A stretch of 64,000 nt of DNA from NCBI RefSeq assembly GCF_041346945.1, contig NZ_CP166850.1:3038001-3102000 (forward strand). The letters run 5' to 3'. The position numbers and the translations under genes are program-made. This DNA comes from Amycolatopsis sp. cg9 (lineage in GTDB: Bacteria; Actinomycetota; Actinomycetes; Mycobacteriales; Pseudonocardiaceae). This document shows, in pieces, positions 7,356 to 15,027 of this stretch (within the stretch, counting starts at the first letter, position 1; each line of letters starts with the position of its first letter). The notes below the pieces were generated by a model. The model saw nothing but the letters and a program-made list of their open reading frames with translations, was not told where the DNA came from and searched no databases.

Positions 7356-8359
7356 CGTCCGTCTGGCTCCGGTACCTGACCGGTGCCGACATCGACTCGC
7401 TCGGCATCACCGACGCGGACATCGTCGGCGCGGTCGAGGCCGTGCTCGCCGACCACGGCCGCGGCCAGGTCGTCTTCGAGCCGCGCACGCACCTCGTGCC
7501 GGACAACGGCGGCAAGGGCCACTTCAACATCCTCCGCGGCCACCTGTCGTCGAAGCAGGTCAGCGGCGTGAAGGTCGTCGGTGACTTCGTGGGGAACTTC
7601 GAACGGGGCCTCCCTTCCGAAATGGCGTTGATCCTGCTGCTGGACCCGGACACGGGCATGCCGCGGGCCATCGTCGACGGCACGATGATCACCGAAGCCC
7701 GCACCGGCGCGATGACCGCCGTCGGTGCGAAGTACCTGGCGCGCCCGGGTTCCCGGGTGCTCGGGCACATCGGCGCCCGCGGTACCGCCTGGTGGAACGT
7801 CGTGCTCCTCGACTCGCTGTTCGACTTCGCCGAGATCCGCGTGACCAGCAAGCGCCCGGAGTCCCGTGAGGACTTCGGCCGCCGGCTGTCCGAACGGCTC
7901 GGCAAGGACGTCCGCGTCTGCGCCACGGCCGAGGAGACCCTGGACGGCGCGGACATCCAGGTCGAGGCCTCCCGGCTGGTCGAACCCGAAGCGCTGGTGC
8001 GCCGCGAGTTCCTCCGGCCGGGCACCTTCCTGGTGCCCTACGGCACGATCAGCGCGCTGGAGCTCACGCTGCTCGACGACATCGACAAGGTCGTGGTCGA
8101 CGACTGGCGCGAATCGCGGTCCGGCAACCCGCGGTTCGGCGCCCTGCGCCCGCAGCTCAACGCCGGCCTGCTCACCGCGGACGGGGTCCACGCCGAGATC
8201 GGCGACGTCGTGGCCGGGAAGAAGCCGGGCCGCGAGCACGACGCCGAACGGATCCTGTTCTGGCACCGCGGACTGTCCACAACGGACGTCGCGGTGGCGG
8301 ACATGATCCTCACCCGTGCCGAGGCTTCCGGCGTCGGCACCATGCTGCCGTACCGATGA
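7352..8359 (+). CDS. Ornithine cyclodeaminase / SbnB-like family dehydrogenase
   Basis: 335 residues. Conserved features include a substrate-binding GVKVVGDF, the Rossmann signature in LGHIGARGTAWWNV, and the C-terminal ADMILTRAEA. The family includes ornithine cyclodeaminase, alanine dehydrogenase and SbnB, which releases 2,3-diaminopropionate from an N-linked glutamate adduct. FNILRGHLSS and the long insertion are closer to the SbnB-like side than to true ornithine cyclodeaminase, but the substrate is not decidable here. The GTG overlaps the deacylase stop (GTGA) and its own stop overlaps the lyase ATG, so three genes are translationally coupled. Confidence 0.75.
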   Translation: MTSVWLRYLTGADIDSLGITDADIVGAVEAVLADHGRGQVVFEPRTHLVPDNGGKGHFNILRGHLSSKQVSGVKVVGDFVGNFERGLPSEMALILLLDPDTGMPRAIVDGTMITEARTGAMTAVGAKYLARPGSRVLGHIGARGTAWWNVVLLDSLFDFAEIRVTSKRPESREDFGRRLSERLGKDVRVCATAEETLDGADIQVEASRLVEPEALVRREFLRPGTFLVPYGTISALELTLLDDIDKVVVDDWRESRSGNPRFGALRPQLNAGLLTADGVHAEIGDVVAGKKPGREHDAERILFWHRGLSTTDVAVADMILTRAEASGVGTMLPYR

Positions 8360-9777
8360 TCGTCACCGACAGCGGTTTCGCCGACGGTGAACGGTTGGTT
8401 CTGGACAAACCGCTGGTGGAAGAGCTGCGACGGCGCCGGGACGAGGTCTTGACGGCGCTCGACGGCGACGTCCCGGTCTACGGCGTCAACACCGGGATGG
8501 GCCGCTTGGCGGGGGTCGCGCTCGACGCGCGGCAGCAGGCCGAGCACCAGCGGAACCTGCTGATCGGCCGGGCGGTCGGCGGGCCGCCGTGGCTGCCGCC
8601 CGCGGACGTGCGCGCGCTGCTCGTGGTGCGGCTGCGGGACTTCCTGCAGCCGTGGTCGGGGGTGAGCGCGGAGCTGGTGCAGTTCCTCGTGGACCGGCTC
8701 AACGACGGGTTCACGCCCGCCGTCCCGCGGTCCGGGCTCGGCAGTTCGGGCGAGATCATCCCGCTGGCGCACGCCTTCCAGACGTTCCTCGGCATCGGCA
8801 CGGTCCTGGAGGACGGCGCCGAGGTCCCGGCCGCGGCCGCGCTCGCTTCGCGGGGCGCGGCGCCGTACGTGCTCGGGCCGAAGGAAGGTGCTTCGCTGCT
8901 TCAGGGTTCTCCGCTGGCGGTGGTGCACGCGCAGCGCGGCTGGACCGACGCGCGGCAGCTCATCCGCCTGCAGACGCTCACCGAAGCGATGGCGATCGAC
9001 GTCCTCGGCGCCCCGCGCGAGGTGTTCTCCCCGGTCATGGCGGGCGGCGACGACCACCTGCGGTCCGTGCTGGTTTCCCTGGGCGGCCTGGCCGGCCCGG
9101 GCCCGGTGCGGGCGGGGGTGGTGCAGGCGCCGCTGTCGGTGCGGGTCGCGCCGCGGGCGCTGGCCCACGCTTCGCGCGTCAACGCGGACCTGGAGTCGGC
9201 TTTGCTGCGCTGGCGGACGATGCCCGGCGATTCCCCGTCGTTCGTCGACGGCGCGTTCCTCCCCGGCACCGGCTACCACGCGGTGGACCTGGGCCTCCGC
9301 ATGGACGCGGTGACGGCGGCACTCGTTCACCTCGGCGAGGTTTCGGTGCAGCGCCAGCACCGGTTGCTGGACGAGCGGTTCAGCGGGTTGCCGGCGCAGC
9401 TGACCCGGGACCCGGGACCGCAGGCGGGGTTGGTGCCGCTGCACAAGCGAGCGGCCGGCGAGCTGCACGGCCTGAGGCGGCTGGCTTCGCCGGCGACGCT
9501 CGGTTCTGTGGACACGTCGGCCGGGCAGGAGGACGTCCAGGCGTTCGCGTGGGCGGCGGGCGAGCAACTGCGGTCGGCGGCCGCGCACCTCTACGCGATC
9601 ACGGCTTGTGAGCTGGTCACGGCGTCTCAGGCGCGGTGGCTGGCGACCGACGGGGTGCCGGGGCTCGCCGAGGCCTACGAGTGGGTGCGGTCGGTGGTGC
9701 CGGTGGTCGAGGAGGATCGGGCGCTGGGCCCGGAAGTGCGGCGGTTGATCGAGGAACTGCCGGACGCGCTGGGGTGA
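8356..9777 (+). CDS. Divergent HAL/PAL-family aromatic amino-acid lyase-like protein
   Basis: 473 residues. The histidine/phenylalanine ammonia-lyase fold is clear: YGVNTGMG near residue 36, GSSGEIIPLAHAF where the MIO prosthetic group normally forms from Ala-Ser-Gly, KEGASLLQGSP, VVQAPLSVR, and GQED near residue 390. Several catalytic positions differ: the MIO tripeptide is Ser-Ser-Gly, the Asn of NGT is Gln, the catalytic Tyr of QDxYSLR is missing, and the N-F-H motif is G-Y-H. Activity is therefore uncertain: a lyase with altered substrate, an aminomutase, or a non-MIO protein. It ends the three-gene operon with the YbaK-type and cyclodeaminase-like genes. Confidence 0.75.
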   Translation: MIVTDSGFADGERLVLDKPLVEELRRRRDEVLTALDGDVPVYGVNTGMGRLAGVALDARQQAEHQRNLLIGRAVGGPPWLPPADVRALLVVRLRDFLQPWSGVSAELVQFLVDRLNDGFTPAVPRSGLGSSGEIIPLAHAFQTFLGIGTVLEDGAEVPAAAALASRGAAPYVLGPKEGASLLQGSPLAVVHAQRGWTDARQLIRLQTLTEAMAIDVLGAPREVFSPVMAGGDDHLRSVLVSLGGLAGPGPVRAGVVQAPLSVRVAPRALAHASRVNADLESALLRWRTMPGDSPSFVDGAFLPGTGYHAVDLGLRMDAVTAALVHLGEVSVQRQHRLLDERFSGLPAQLTRDPGPQAGLVPLHKRAAGELHGLRRLASPATLGSVDTSAGQEDVQAFAWAAGEQLRSAAAHLYAITACELVTASQARWLATDGVPGLAEAYEWVRSVVPVVEEDRALGPEVRRLIEELPDALG

Positions 9778-9796
9778 CCCTCGGGCCCGGCCGGGT

Positions 9797-10663
9797 TCAC
9801 GCCTCGGGGAGAGCCGCGACGTAGGCGGTGGCGAAGCCGCGGACCGTGCTTTCCGGCACGGCGCCCGCGAGCGCCGCGACGGCCAGCCTGACGCCGGGCG
9901 CGTCCCGGCCGCCGAACTGTTCGCGCAGGTAAGCCAATCCGGCAGCCGTGACCGCGCCGACCCGGTCGTCGGCCAGCAGTTGTTCGAAGCGGAGTGCCAC
10001 ATCGGACGGGCGGGTGCCTGCCATGAGCCGGTAGACGTCGCCCGCGTCCTTGGCGTGCAGGCGACCGGGGTTCGTCGCGCTGTCGGCGAGCCGGTCGTGG
10101 AGCTTGTGGCTCTTCGCCACGAACAGCGCCGCGGGTCCCGCGACGTGCACGGCGACTTCGCGGTCGTCCGTCTCCTCCAGCGCGGTGATGACCATGAGCC
10201 GCCGATCGACGACGGCGGTTTCCAGCCCGGGTACCGCCCGGGCGGCCATCTTGTCGTGCGGATCGATGTGGACACTGCGCCGACCGGTCTCGGCGAGCGT
10301 CGTACCGATGAGCAGGTCCAGCTCCACCGGCACGCTCTTCCCGGCTATCTCCCGGTAGGTGGACCAAAGACCGGCGTGGTGGCAGTTCAGCCGTTCGAAA
10401 CCGGCTTCGAGCAGCGCTTTTTGGCTCAGTGGCTCGTCGGCGAGCAGCGCCGGGTCCAACCCGAGGTCGCCGTCGGAGGTGTAGGCGCCCACGCTGATCG
10501 GCACGTCCGCGGTGAGGAGGTGAACAGCCTGCGCCCCGACCACCGTGACGGCGTCGCGGTGTGCCTCGAGGGCGATCAGCCCGTCGAGCAGTACCCGCCG
10601 GGCGACGGGCGCCACCTCGTCGATGCTGACGCCGTCGGGAACCTCCGACAACTGAAGTCTCAC
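9797..10663 (-). CDS. AbiEii-like nucleotidyltransferase (candidate toxin)
   Basis: 288 residues. The N-terminal nucleotidyltransferase pattern is visible: VVGAQAVHLL, then TSDGDLGLDP carrying the D-x-D pair, then VELDLLIG as a third acidic strand. A C-terminal helical segment KSHKLHDRL ... HAKDAGDVYRLM matches the Lys/Asp motif of AbiEii/AbiGii toxins. Type IV AbiE toxins bind GTP and transfer nucleotides. The gene follows the AbiEi-like gene on the same strand after a 29-nt gap, the order expected for AbiE. No strong ribosome site precedes the GTG. Assignment rests on motif order and gene pairing; a plain nucleotidyltransferase of unknown role is the alternative. Confidence 0.6.
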   Translation of the reverse strand: MRLQLSEVPDGVSIDEVAPVARRVLLDGLIALEAHRDAVTVVGAQAVHLLTADVPISVGAYTSDGDLGLDPALLADEPLSQKALLEAGFERLNCHHAGLWSTYREIAGKSVPVELDLLIGTTLAETGRRSVHIDPHDKMAARAVPGLETAVVDRRLMVITALEETDDREVAVHVAGPAALFVAKSHKLHDRLADSATNPGRLHAKDAGDVYRLMAGTRPSDVALRFEQLLADDRVGAVTAAGLAYLREQFGGRDAPGVRLAVAALAGAVPESTVRGFATAYVAALPEA

Positions 10664-10693
10664 ATTCGTTTCGGAGTGGGGAGATCCGCGTGG

Positions 10694-11824
10694 CTACGCG
10701 AGAGAACCCTTGTGCCACGGCAGCCGCCAGGAGCCGGTGTCGGCGGCCAGGGACTTCAGGACGGCTTCGGCCTCGGCGGGCATCCGCCCGGGGCCTCCCA
10801 ACCCGTCGATCACCAGCTGGGTCGGGGCGACGTGGGGAACGCCGTCGACCAGCCGGGCCCGGCTGAACACGATGTCGTCGTGAGCGCGCAGGAACAGCAC
10901 GTCCGCGTCGCCTTCCGCCCGCAGCAGCCCGAGCTTCCCGGCCCAGGCGTCCGGCGCGTGCGGTCCGGCGTCGACGTAGAACATCAGTTGCCCGCCGGTG
11001 GTCGAGGGGGCGATCGCACGGGCGGCGAACGGACCGGTGACGGCGATGCCGGAAGTCCGGGGTCCCAGCTCGCGCAGGGCTCGCAGCACGGCCTCCGGCC
11101 CGGTGGGGGAAACCATGCCGACGAACGGGTTGTGCCGGAGCAGGCTGTACGTTTCGGCGCGAGCGCGGAGGAGTCCTTCCCAATCGGTCCGCACGATCGT
11201 GCGCCCGTCGCGGCCGATCAGCAGCTGATCCTCCAGCTGTCCCAGCAGCCGCGACACCCAAGGCAGGCTGGCTCCGGTCTCCTCCGCGATTTCCGTTGCC
11301 CGGTAGGGCGGCTCGAAATCGGTGAGGAACCGGACGATCCGGCCGGCGCGAGGCCCAGCGAGGGTCACAGTCTTCACACCCGCGGCGCTCTGCCGGGGCG
11401 CCTTGGCCGCGCCTCGGGTGAAGATCCTGATGGACGGCACGCTCACCGACCAGTCGACGTTGCCGGTCAGATCGAGGTAGCCGGCTCCTCGCGCGCGCAG
11501 CTCGTCCTGCGTGCGCGGGGAAAGCCAAGGCGCCACGACGAGAAGGTTGGGCGGGCTGCTCGTCTGGCCGAGGATCTCCTGGATGAGGCCGACATCCCGC
11601 TGCGCCGATCTCGGTGTCATGCTTCGGTGCGCGGACACCAGGACCTCGGTGAGGCGGTCGCGGTCGGGTGGGGTGATCGTCAGGCGGGCGTCGAAGAAGG
11701 AGCGTTGTGACCCGGCCCCGGGCGCTGTGGTTTCGGCGACCTGCCAGTCGTCGCCCAAGAGCGATCGCAGAGCCCGCACGGCCTGTTCGACCAGGTCGTT
11801 CTCGCTGCCGTCCCACTCGTTCAC
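10694..11824 (-). CDS. AbiEi-like winged-helix protein (candidate type IV antitoxin)
   Basis: 376 residues. An N-terminal domain with VVAPWLSPRTQDELRARGAG and YLDLTGNVDW resembles the restriction-endonuclease-like or Rv2827c-type front part of AbiEi proteins; a winged-helix region follows (FEPPYRATEIAEETGASLPW, then VSRLLGQLEDQLLIGRDG, about residues 165-210). The C-terminal half carries a sugar- or protein-binding-like domain. I chose the GTG at 11824 (VNEWDGSE); the open frame continues upstream through a region full of operator repeats. It precedes the nucleotidyltransferase on the same strand. In AbiE systems the antitoxin represses its own promoter. Confidence 0.55.
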   Translation of the reverse strand: MNEWDGSENDLVEQAVRALRSLLGDDWQVAETTAPGAGSQRSFFDARLTITPPDRDRLTEVLVSAHRSMTPRSAQRDVGLIQEILGQTSSPPNLLVVAPWLSPRTQDELRARGAGYLDLTGNVDWSVSVPSIRIFTRGAAKAPRQSAAGVKTVTLAGPRAGRIVRFLTDFEPPYRATEIAEETGASLPWVSRLLGQLEDQLLIGRDGRTIVRTDWEGLLRARAETYSLLRHNPFVGMVSPTGPEAVLRALRELGPRTSGIAVTGPFAARAIAPSTTGGQLMFYVDAGPHAPDAWAGKLGLLRAEGDADVLFLRAHDDIVFSRARLVDGVPHVAPTQLVIDGLGGPGRMPAEAEAVLKSLAADTGSWRLPWHKGSLA

Positions 11825-11861
11825 CAGGTGAGTGTGGCACGCGGGCGAGTGGGTGACCAAT

Positions 11862-11956
11862 AAAACTTGCCCGATATGGAAAACTTTACCCGTTCGGTAA
11901 AGTGGACACCACGGGTAAAGTTGCTCGAAAGAGTTACTTGCCTGGTTCGGGCAAGT
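11862..11956. promoter_or_regulatory. Operator array between the AbiEi-like and CadD-like genes
   Basis: Six half-sites of the type AACTTTACCCG / AACTTGCCCG lie in 95 bp: forward at 11864-11873, 11880-11892 and 11936-11942; reverse at 11895-11903, 11912-11922 and 11949-11956. They form nested inverted pairs, including ACTTTACC/GGTAAAGT with a 5-nt spacer and ACTTGCC/GGCAAGT with a 7-nt spacer. The stretch is much richer in A and T than its surroundings. The AbiEi-like protein is the likely ligand, but the CadD-like gene starts on the other side and could be co-regulated. Confidence 0.6.
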
Positions 11957-12014
11957 AGCTGCTTCGCGCAACTTCGTGGGCGGAATCCGCCTTCTGTTCG
12001 CTGGGAGGGCGAGG

Positions 12015-12572
12015 GTGGACGTCGGGCTGATCGGGCGTGCGGCCGGGATGTTCGCCGTCACCAACCTCGACGACCTCGTGCTCCTCGCCGTCTTCTTCGG
12101 GCAAGCTGCCGGGCGCCGGGGCCAGGTGAAGGTCGTCGCCGGGCAGTTCCTCGGCTTCGCCGCGATCCTCGCCGTCTCCGTCGCCGGGGCGCTCGGGGCC
12201 GGGCTGCTGCCCGATGGTGCCGTCCGGTGGCTCGGCGTGCTCCCGATCCTGCTCGGCCTTCGCGCCGCTTGGCAGGCGTTCCACACCGGCGACGACGAAC
12301 CCGTGCCGGCCGCCGGGGTGCTCGGGATCGCTCTCGTCTGCTTCGCCAACGGCGGTGACAACGTCGGGGTCTACGTTCCCGCCTTCGCCGCGAGCGGGAG
12401 CCTGGCCTCCTACGTCGTCGTCTTCCTCGTGGGGGTCGCCGTCTGGTGTGTGGCCGGGCGGTTCCTCGCGACCCGGCCCGCCGTCGCGCGGGTTCTCGCC
12501 CGCCGGGGGCACCTCGTGCTGCCCGTGGTGCTGGTCGGGCTCGGGGTGCTGATCCTCGCCGGGGCGTTCTAG
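12015..12572 (+). CDS. CadD-family (cadmium resistance type) transporter
   Basis: 185 residues, about five or six hydrophobic helices and two short conserved acidic spots. Family hallmarks are the N-terminal FAVTNLDDLVLLAVFF and the internal repeat ALVCFANGGDNVGVYVPAF, each with N-D or N-G-x-D-N in the membrane. The CadD/LysE-like superfamily exports cations such as cadmium; some members move other ions, so metal specificity is unproven. The GTG at 12015 follows GGGAGGG. Its TAG stop overlaps the stop of the convergent permease by four bases (CTAG). The upstream operator array is shared with the AbiEi-like gene. Confidence 0.75.
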   Translation: MDVGLIGRAAGMFAVTNLDDLVLLAVFFGQAAGRRGQVKVVAGQFLGFAAILAVSVAGALGAGLLPDGAVRWLGVLPILLGLRAAWQAFHTGDDEPVPAAGVLGIALVCFANGGDNVGVYVPAFAASGSLASYVVVFLVGVAVWCVAGRFLATRPAVARVLARRGHLVLPVVLVGLGVLILAGAF

Positions 12573-13276
12573 CGGCGGGCGTTCTGCAGGGCCAGGCCGC
12601 GCGGGGTCGCCAGGCGCGTGATCAGCGCGAACGCGCCGTCGCACAGCAGGGCCAGCAGCACCGCCGCCAGGCCGCCCGCGAAGATCTGGCCGTAGCCCTG
12701 GGCGCCCAGTGCGAAGCCGTCCACGATGTAGCGGCCCAGGCCGCCGCCGTCGTTGACGATCGCGCCGATCGCCACCGTCGCGATCAGCTGGAGGAACGAC
12801 ACCCGTGCGCCCGCCAGGATCACCGGGGAGGCCAGGGGGAGCTCCAGCTTGAGCATGATCTGCCACTCGCGGTGGCCCGTGCCGCGGGCGGCGTCGACCG
12901 TCTCCTGCTCCAGGGACACCACGCCCGCGTACGTGTTGGTGAACAGCGGCGGCATCGCCAGCGCCACCAGCGCCAGCAGGAGCGGCCAGAACGTCGTGTC
13001 CAGCTCCCAGCGGCTCGCCAGGAACCAGAACAGGATGATCAGCCCGAAGCTCGGGATCGCGCGGCCGATGTTGACCGCGCTGCTCGCCAGGAACGCGCCG
13101 CGGCGGTAGTGGGCCAGCCACAGCGCCAGCGGGATCGTCAGCAGCGCCGCGATCGCCAGTGCCAGCAGGGAAAACCTGAGGTGCTCCAGGGTCCGGTACG
13201 GGACGCCGGCCTTGTCCGTCCAGCTCCAGCGGTTCGGGTCCGCGAGCCACGCGTTCAGCTGGTCGAAGAAGCTCAT
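12569..13276 (-). CDS. Osmoprotectant (glycine betaine/choline) ABC transporter permease
   Basis: 235 residues with an N-terminal soluble lead (NRWSWTDKAGVPYRTLEHL) and five to six membrane helices. The permease EAA-like loop is EQETVDAARGTGHREWQIM, followed by LPLASPVILAGARVS, typical of the OpuCB/OpuCD/ProW family. It forms an operon with the second permease (stop/start overlap at 13273-13276) and is opposite the binding-protein gene. No ATP-binding subunit is present next to the two permeases. Confidence 0.85.
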   Translation of the reverse strand: MSFFDQLNAWLADPNRWSWTDKAGVPYRTLEHLRFSLLALAIAALLTIPLALWLAHYRRGAFLASSAVNIGRAIPSFGLIILFWFLASRWELDTTFWPLLLALVALAMPPLFTNTYAGVVSLEQETVDAARGTGHREWQIMLKLELPLASPVILAGARVSFLQLIATVAIGAIVNDGGGLGRYIVDGFALGAQGYGQIFAGGLAAVLLALLCDGAFALITRLATPRGLALQNARR

Positions 13277-13965
13277 CGCGCCTTCCGGGTCCAGGGCGCC
13301 AGCACCCGCTCGCTAAGCCACAGCAGGAGGTCCACGACCACCGCCAGCACCACCGACAGCCCCACGCCGACGATGATCTCCGTCGGGTTCGGCGTCGCCG
13401 TCTGGATGCCGTGGCGGATGAAGTAGCCCAGGCCGCCGAGGCCCAGCATCGACGTCACCGTGACCAGGCCGATGGTCGTCACGGCCGCGACCCGCAGTCC
13501 GGCGATCACCACCGGCAGCGCGAGCGGCAGCTCGATCTGCCACAGCAGCCTGCCGCGCGTGTAGCCCATGCCGATCGCGGCTTCGCGGACTTCGTTCGGC
13601 ACCTGGTCGACGCCGGTGACGATGTTGCGGACGAGGATCAGCAGCGTGTACGTCGCGAGCGGGATCACCGCCGACACGAACGACAGCCCGAAGAACGGCA
13701 CCAGCACGGCGAACGCGCCCAGGCTCGGGATGACGTACAACGCGCCCGCCGCGCTCAGGATGAACCCGTACGACCAGCGGAAGCGCAGGGACAGCAGTGC
13801 CAGCCCGATCGAGACGACCAGTCCGGCGCCGAGCGCGACACCGGTCAGCGAGATGTGTTCGACCAGGCGCTGGACGATGTCGTCGGCGTTGCGGTCCACC
13901 CACTTCCACTGGAAGATCGGCGGTCCGCTGTCGGCGGCCAGCGGCGTCACCGCGCTCACGTGCAC
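13273..13965 (-). CDS. Osmoprotectant ABC transporter permease
   Basis: 230 residues, N-terminal lead FQWKWVDRNADDIVQRLVEH, then about six helices with IPSLGAFAVLVPFFGLS and the ABC loop VPNEVREAAIGMGYTRGRLL, then LPLALPVVIAGLRVA. This is the OpuCB/OpuCD type. TAAGGT lies six bases upstream of the GTG on this strand (13972-13977), so the transcript should be leaderless and the start at 13965 is favoured over the GTG two codons on. It is divergent from the substrate-binding lipoprotein gene. Confidence 0.85.
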   Translation of the reverse strand: MHVSAVTPLAADSGPPIFQWKWVDRNADDIVQRLVEHISLTGVALGAGLVVSIGLALLSLRFRWSYGFILSAAGALYVIPSLGAFAVLVPFFGLSFVSAVIPLATYTLLILVRNIVTGVDQVPNEVREAAIGMGYTRGRLLWQIELPLALPVVIAGLRVAAVTTIGLVTVTSMLGLGGLGYFIRHGIQTATPNPTEIIVGVGLSVVLAVVVDLLLWLSERVLAPWTRKAR

Positions 13966-13993
13966 CCGGCGACCTTACCCCGATCGGGCCGCT

Positions 13994-14017
13994 CGAATTC
14001 CGAACGCTGGGAATTCG
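13994..14017. promoter_or_regulatory. Inverted repeat in the divergent osmoprotectant-transporter promoter
   Basis: CGAATTCC (13994-14001) and GGAATTCG (14010-14017) form 8-bp inverted arms around an 8-nt spacer. The site lies midway between the leaderless permease promoter (-10 at 13972-13977) and the binding-protein promoter (TAGGGT at 14072-14077), so it is well placed to control both. No regulator gene is adjacent. Confidence 0.5.
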
Positions 14018-14103
14018 GGCGGTTTTCTCCCAACATGTGGATAGTTGTCGGTGGGCGAGGCTAGGGTCCTTTCGTCTGTTCGAGTGACGAGGGAGTGGGA
14101 TTC

Positions 14104-15027
14104 GTGCGCTGGTTCCGGAACGCGTCCGTGGTGGCGGTGGCCGTCGCGGCGACGCTCGGTTTGGCCGCCTGTGGTGGTGGCAGCGACAGCGGTGACAAGC
14201 CCGCCGCGCAGAGCAAGGGCGGGGCGCCGATCGTCGTCGCGTCGTTCAACTTCACCGACAGCCAGATCCTCGCCGAGATCTACGCGCAGGCGCTGGAGGC
14301 CAAGGGCTACCCGGTGACGAAGAAGCTGAACCTGGGCTCGCGGGAGCTGATCTACCCGTCCCTGAAGTCCGGCGAACTCCAGTTCATCCCCGAGTACCAG
14401 GGTGCGGCGATCACCACCGGCTTCGGCAAGGAGGCGGGCAAGACCGCGCAGGAGGAGCACGACCAGCTGGCCAAGCTGTTTGAGCCCAGCGGCGTCGGGC
14501 TGCTGAACTTCGCCGCCGCCGAGGACAAGAACACCTACATCGTCAAGTCGGACCTGGCCAAGGACAAGGGCATCGCGTCCATCAGCGACCTGAAGAAGCT
14601 CGACAAGGTCGTCATGGCGGGCCCGCCGGAGTGCGAGAAGCGCCTCCCGTGCTTCCTCGGCTTCAAGGAGACCTACCAGCTGGCGAACGCGACCTTCCAG
14701 ACCATCCAGGAAGCCGGGCCGCGGGTCGAGCAGCTCAAGTCCGGCGCGGTGACGGTCATCCCGGTCGACTCGGTCAGCCCGCTGACCGGCGACCCGAACT
14801 ACACGGTGCTCAAGGACGACCTGAACATCGTCCCGACCGAGAACGTCGTGCCGGCGGTGAACAAGAAGGTGCTCGACGAGCGCGGCGCCGACTTCGCGAC
14901 CGCCGTCAACGCGGTGAGCGCGAAGCTGACCACCGACGTCATGCGTGACCTGAACAAGCGCGTCGACTCCGACGGCGAGAAGGCCGAGGACGTCGCGAAG
15001 GACTGGCTGGCGCAGGCCGGTCTCTAA
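14104..15027 (+). CDS. Glycine betaine/osmoprotectant-binding lipoprotein
   Basis: 307 residues from the chosen GTG. A lipoprotein signal ends in the lipobox LAAC (Cys23), then a Gly/Ser linker. The mature part is an OpuAC/ProX type II binding protein (IVVASFNFTDSQILAEIYAQ, FIPEYQGAAITTGF, VIPVDSVSPL). The GTG at 14104 is preceded by GAGGGAG at proper spacing; an in-frame GTG at 14095 overlaps that site. A TAGGGT -10 hexamer lies about 27 nt upstream, leaving a short leader. The stop overlaps the stop of the convergent methyltransferase. Its partner permeases are divergent, and the ATPase must be encoded elsewhere. Confidence 0.85.
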   Translation: MRWFRNASVVAVAVAATLGLAACGGGSDSGDKPAAQSKGGAPIVVASFNFTDSQILAEIYAQALEAKGYPVTKKLNLGSRELIYPSLKSGELQFIPEYQGAAITTGFGKEAGKTAQEEHDQLAKLFEPSGVGLLNFAAAEDKNTYIVKSDLAKDKGIASISDLKKLDKVVMAGPPECEKRLPCFLGFKETYQLANATFQTIQEAGPRVEQLKSGAVTVIPVDSVSPLTGDPNYTVLKDDLNIVPTENVVPAVNKKVLDERGADFATAVNAVSAKLTTDVMRDLNKRVDSDGEKAEDVAKDWLAQAGL

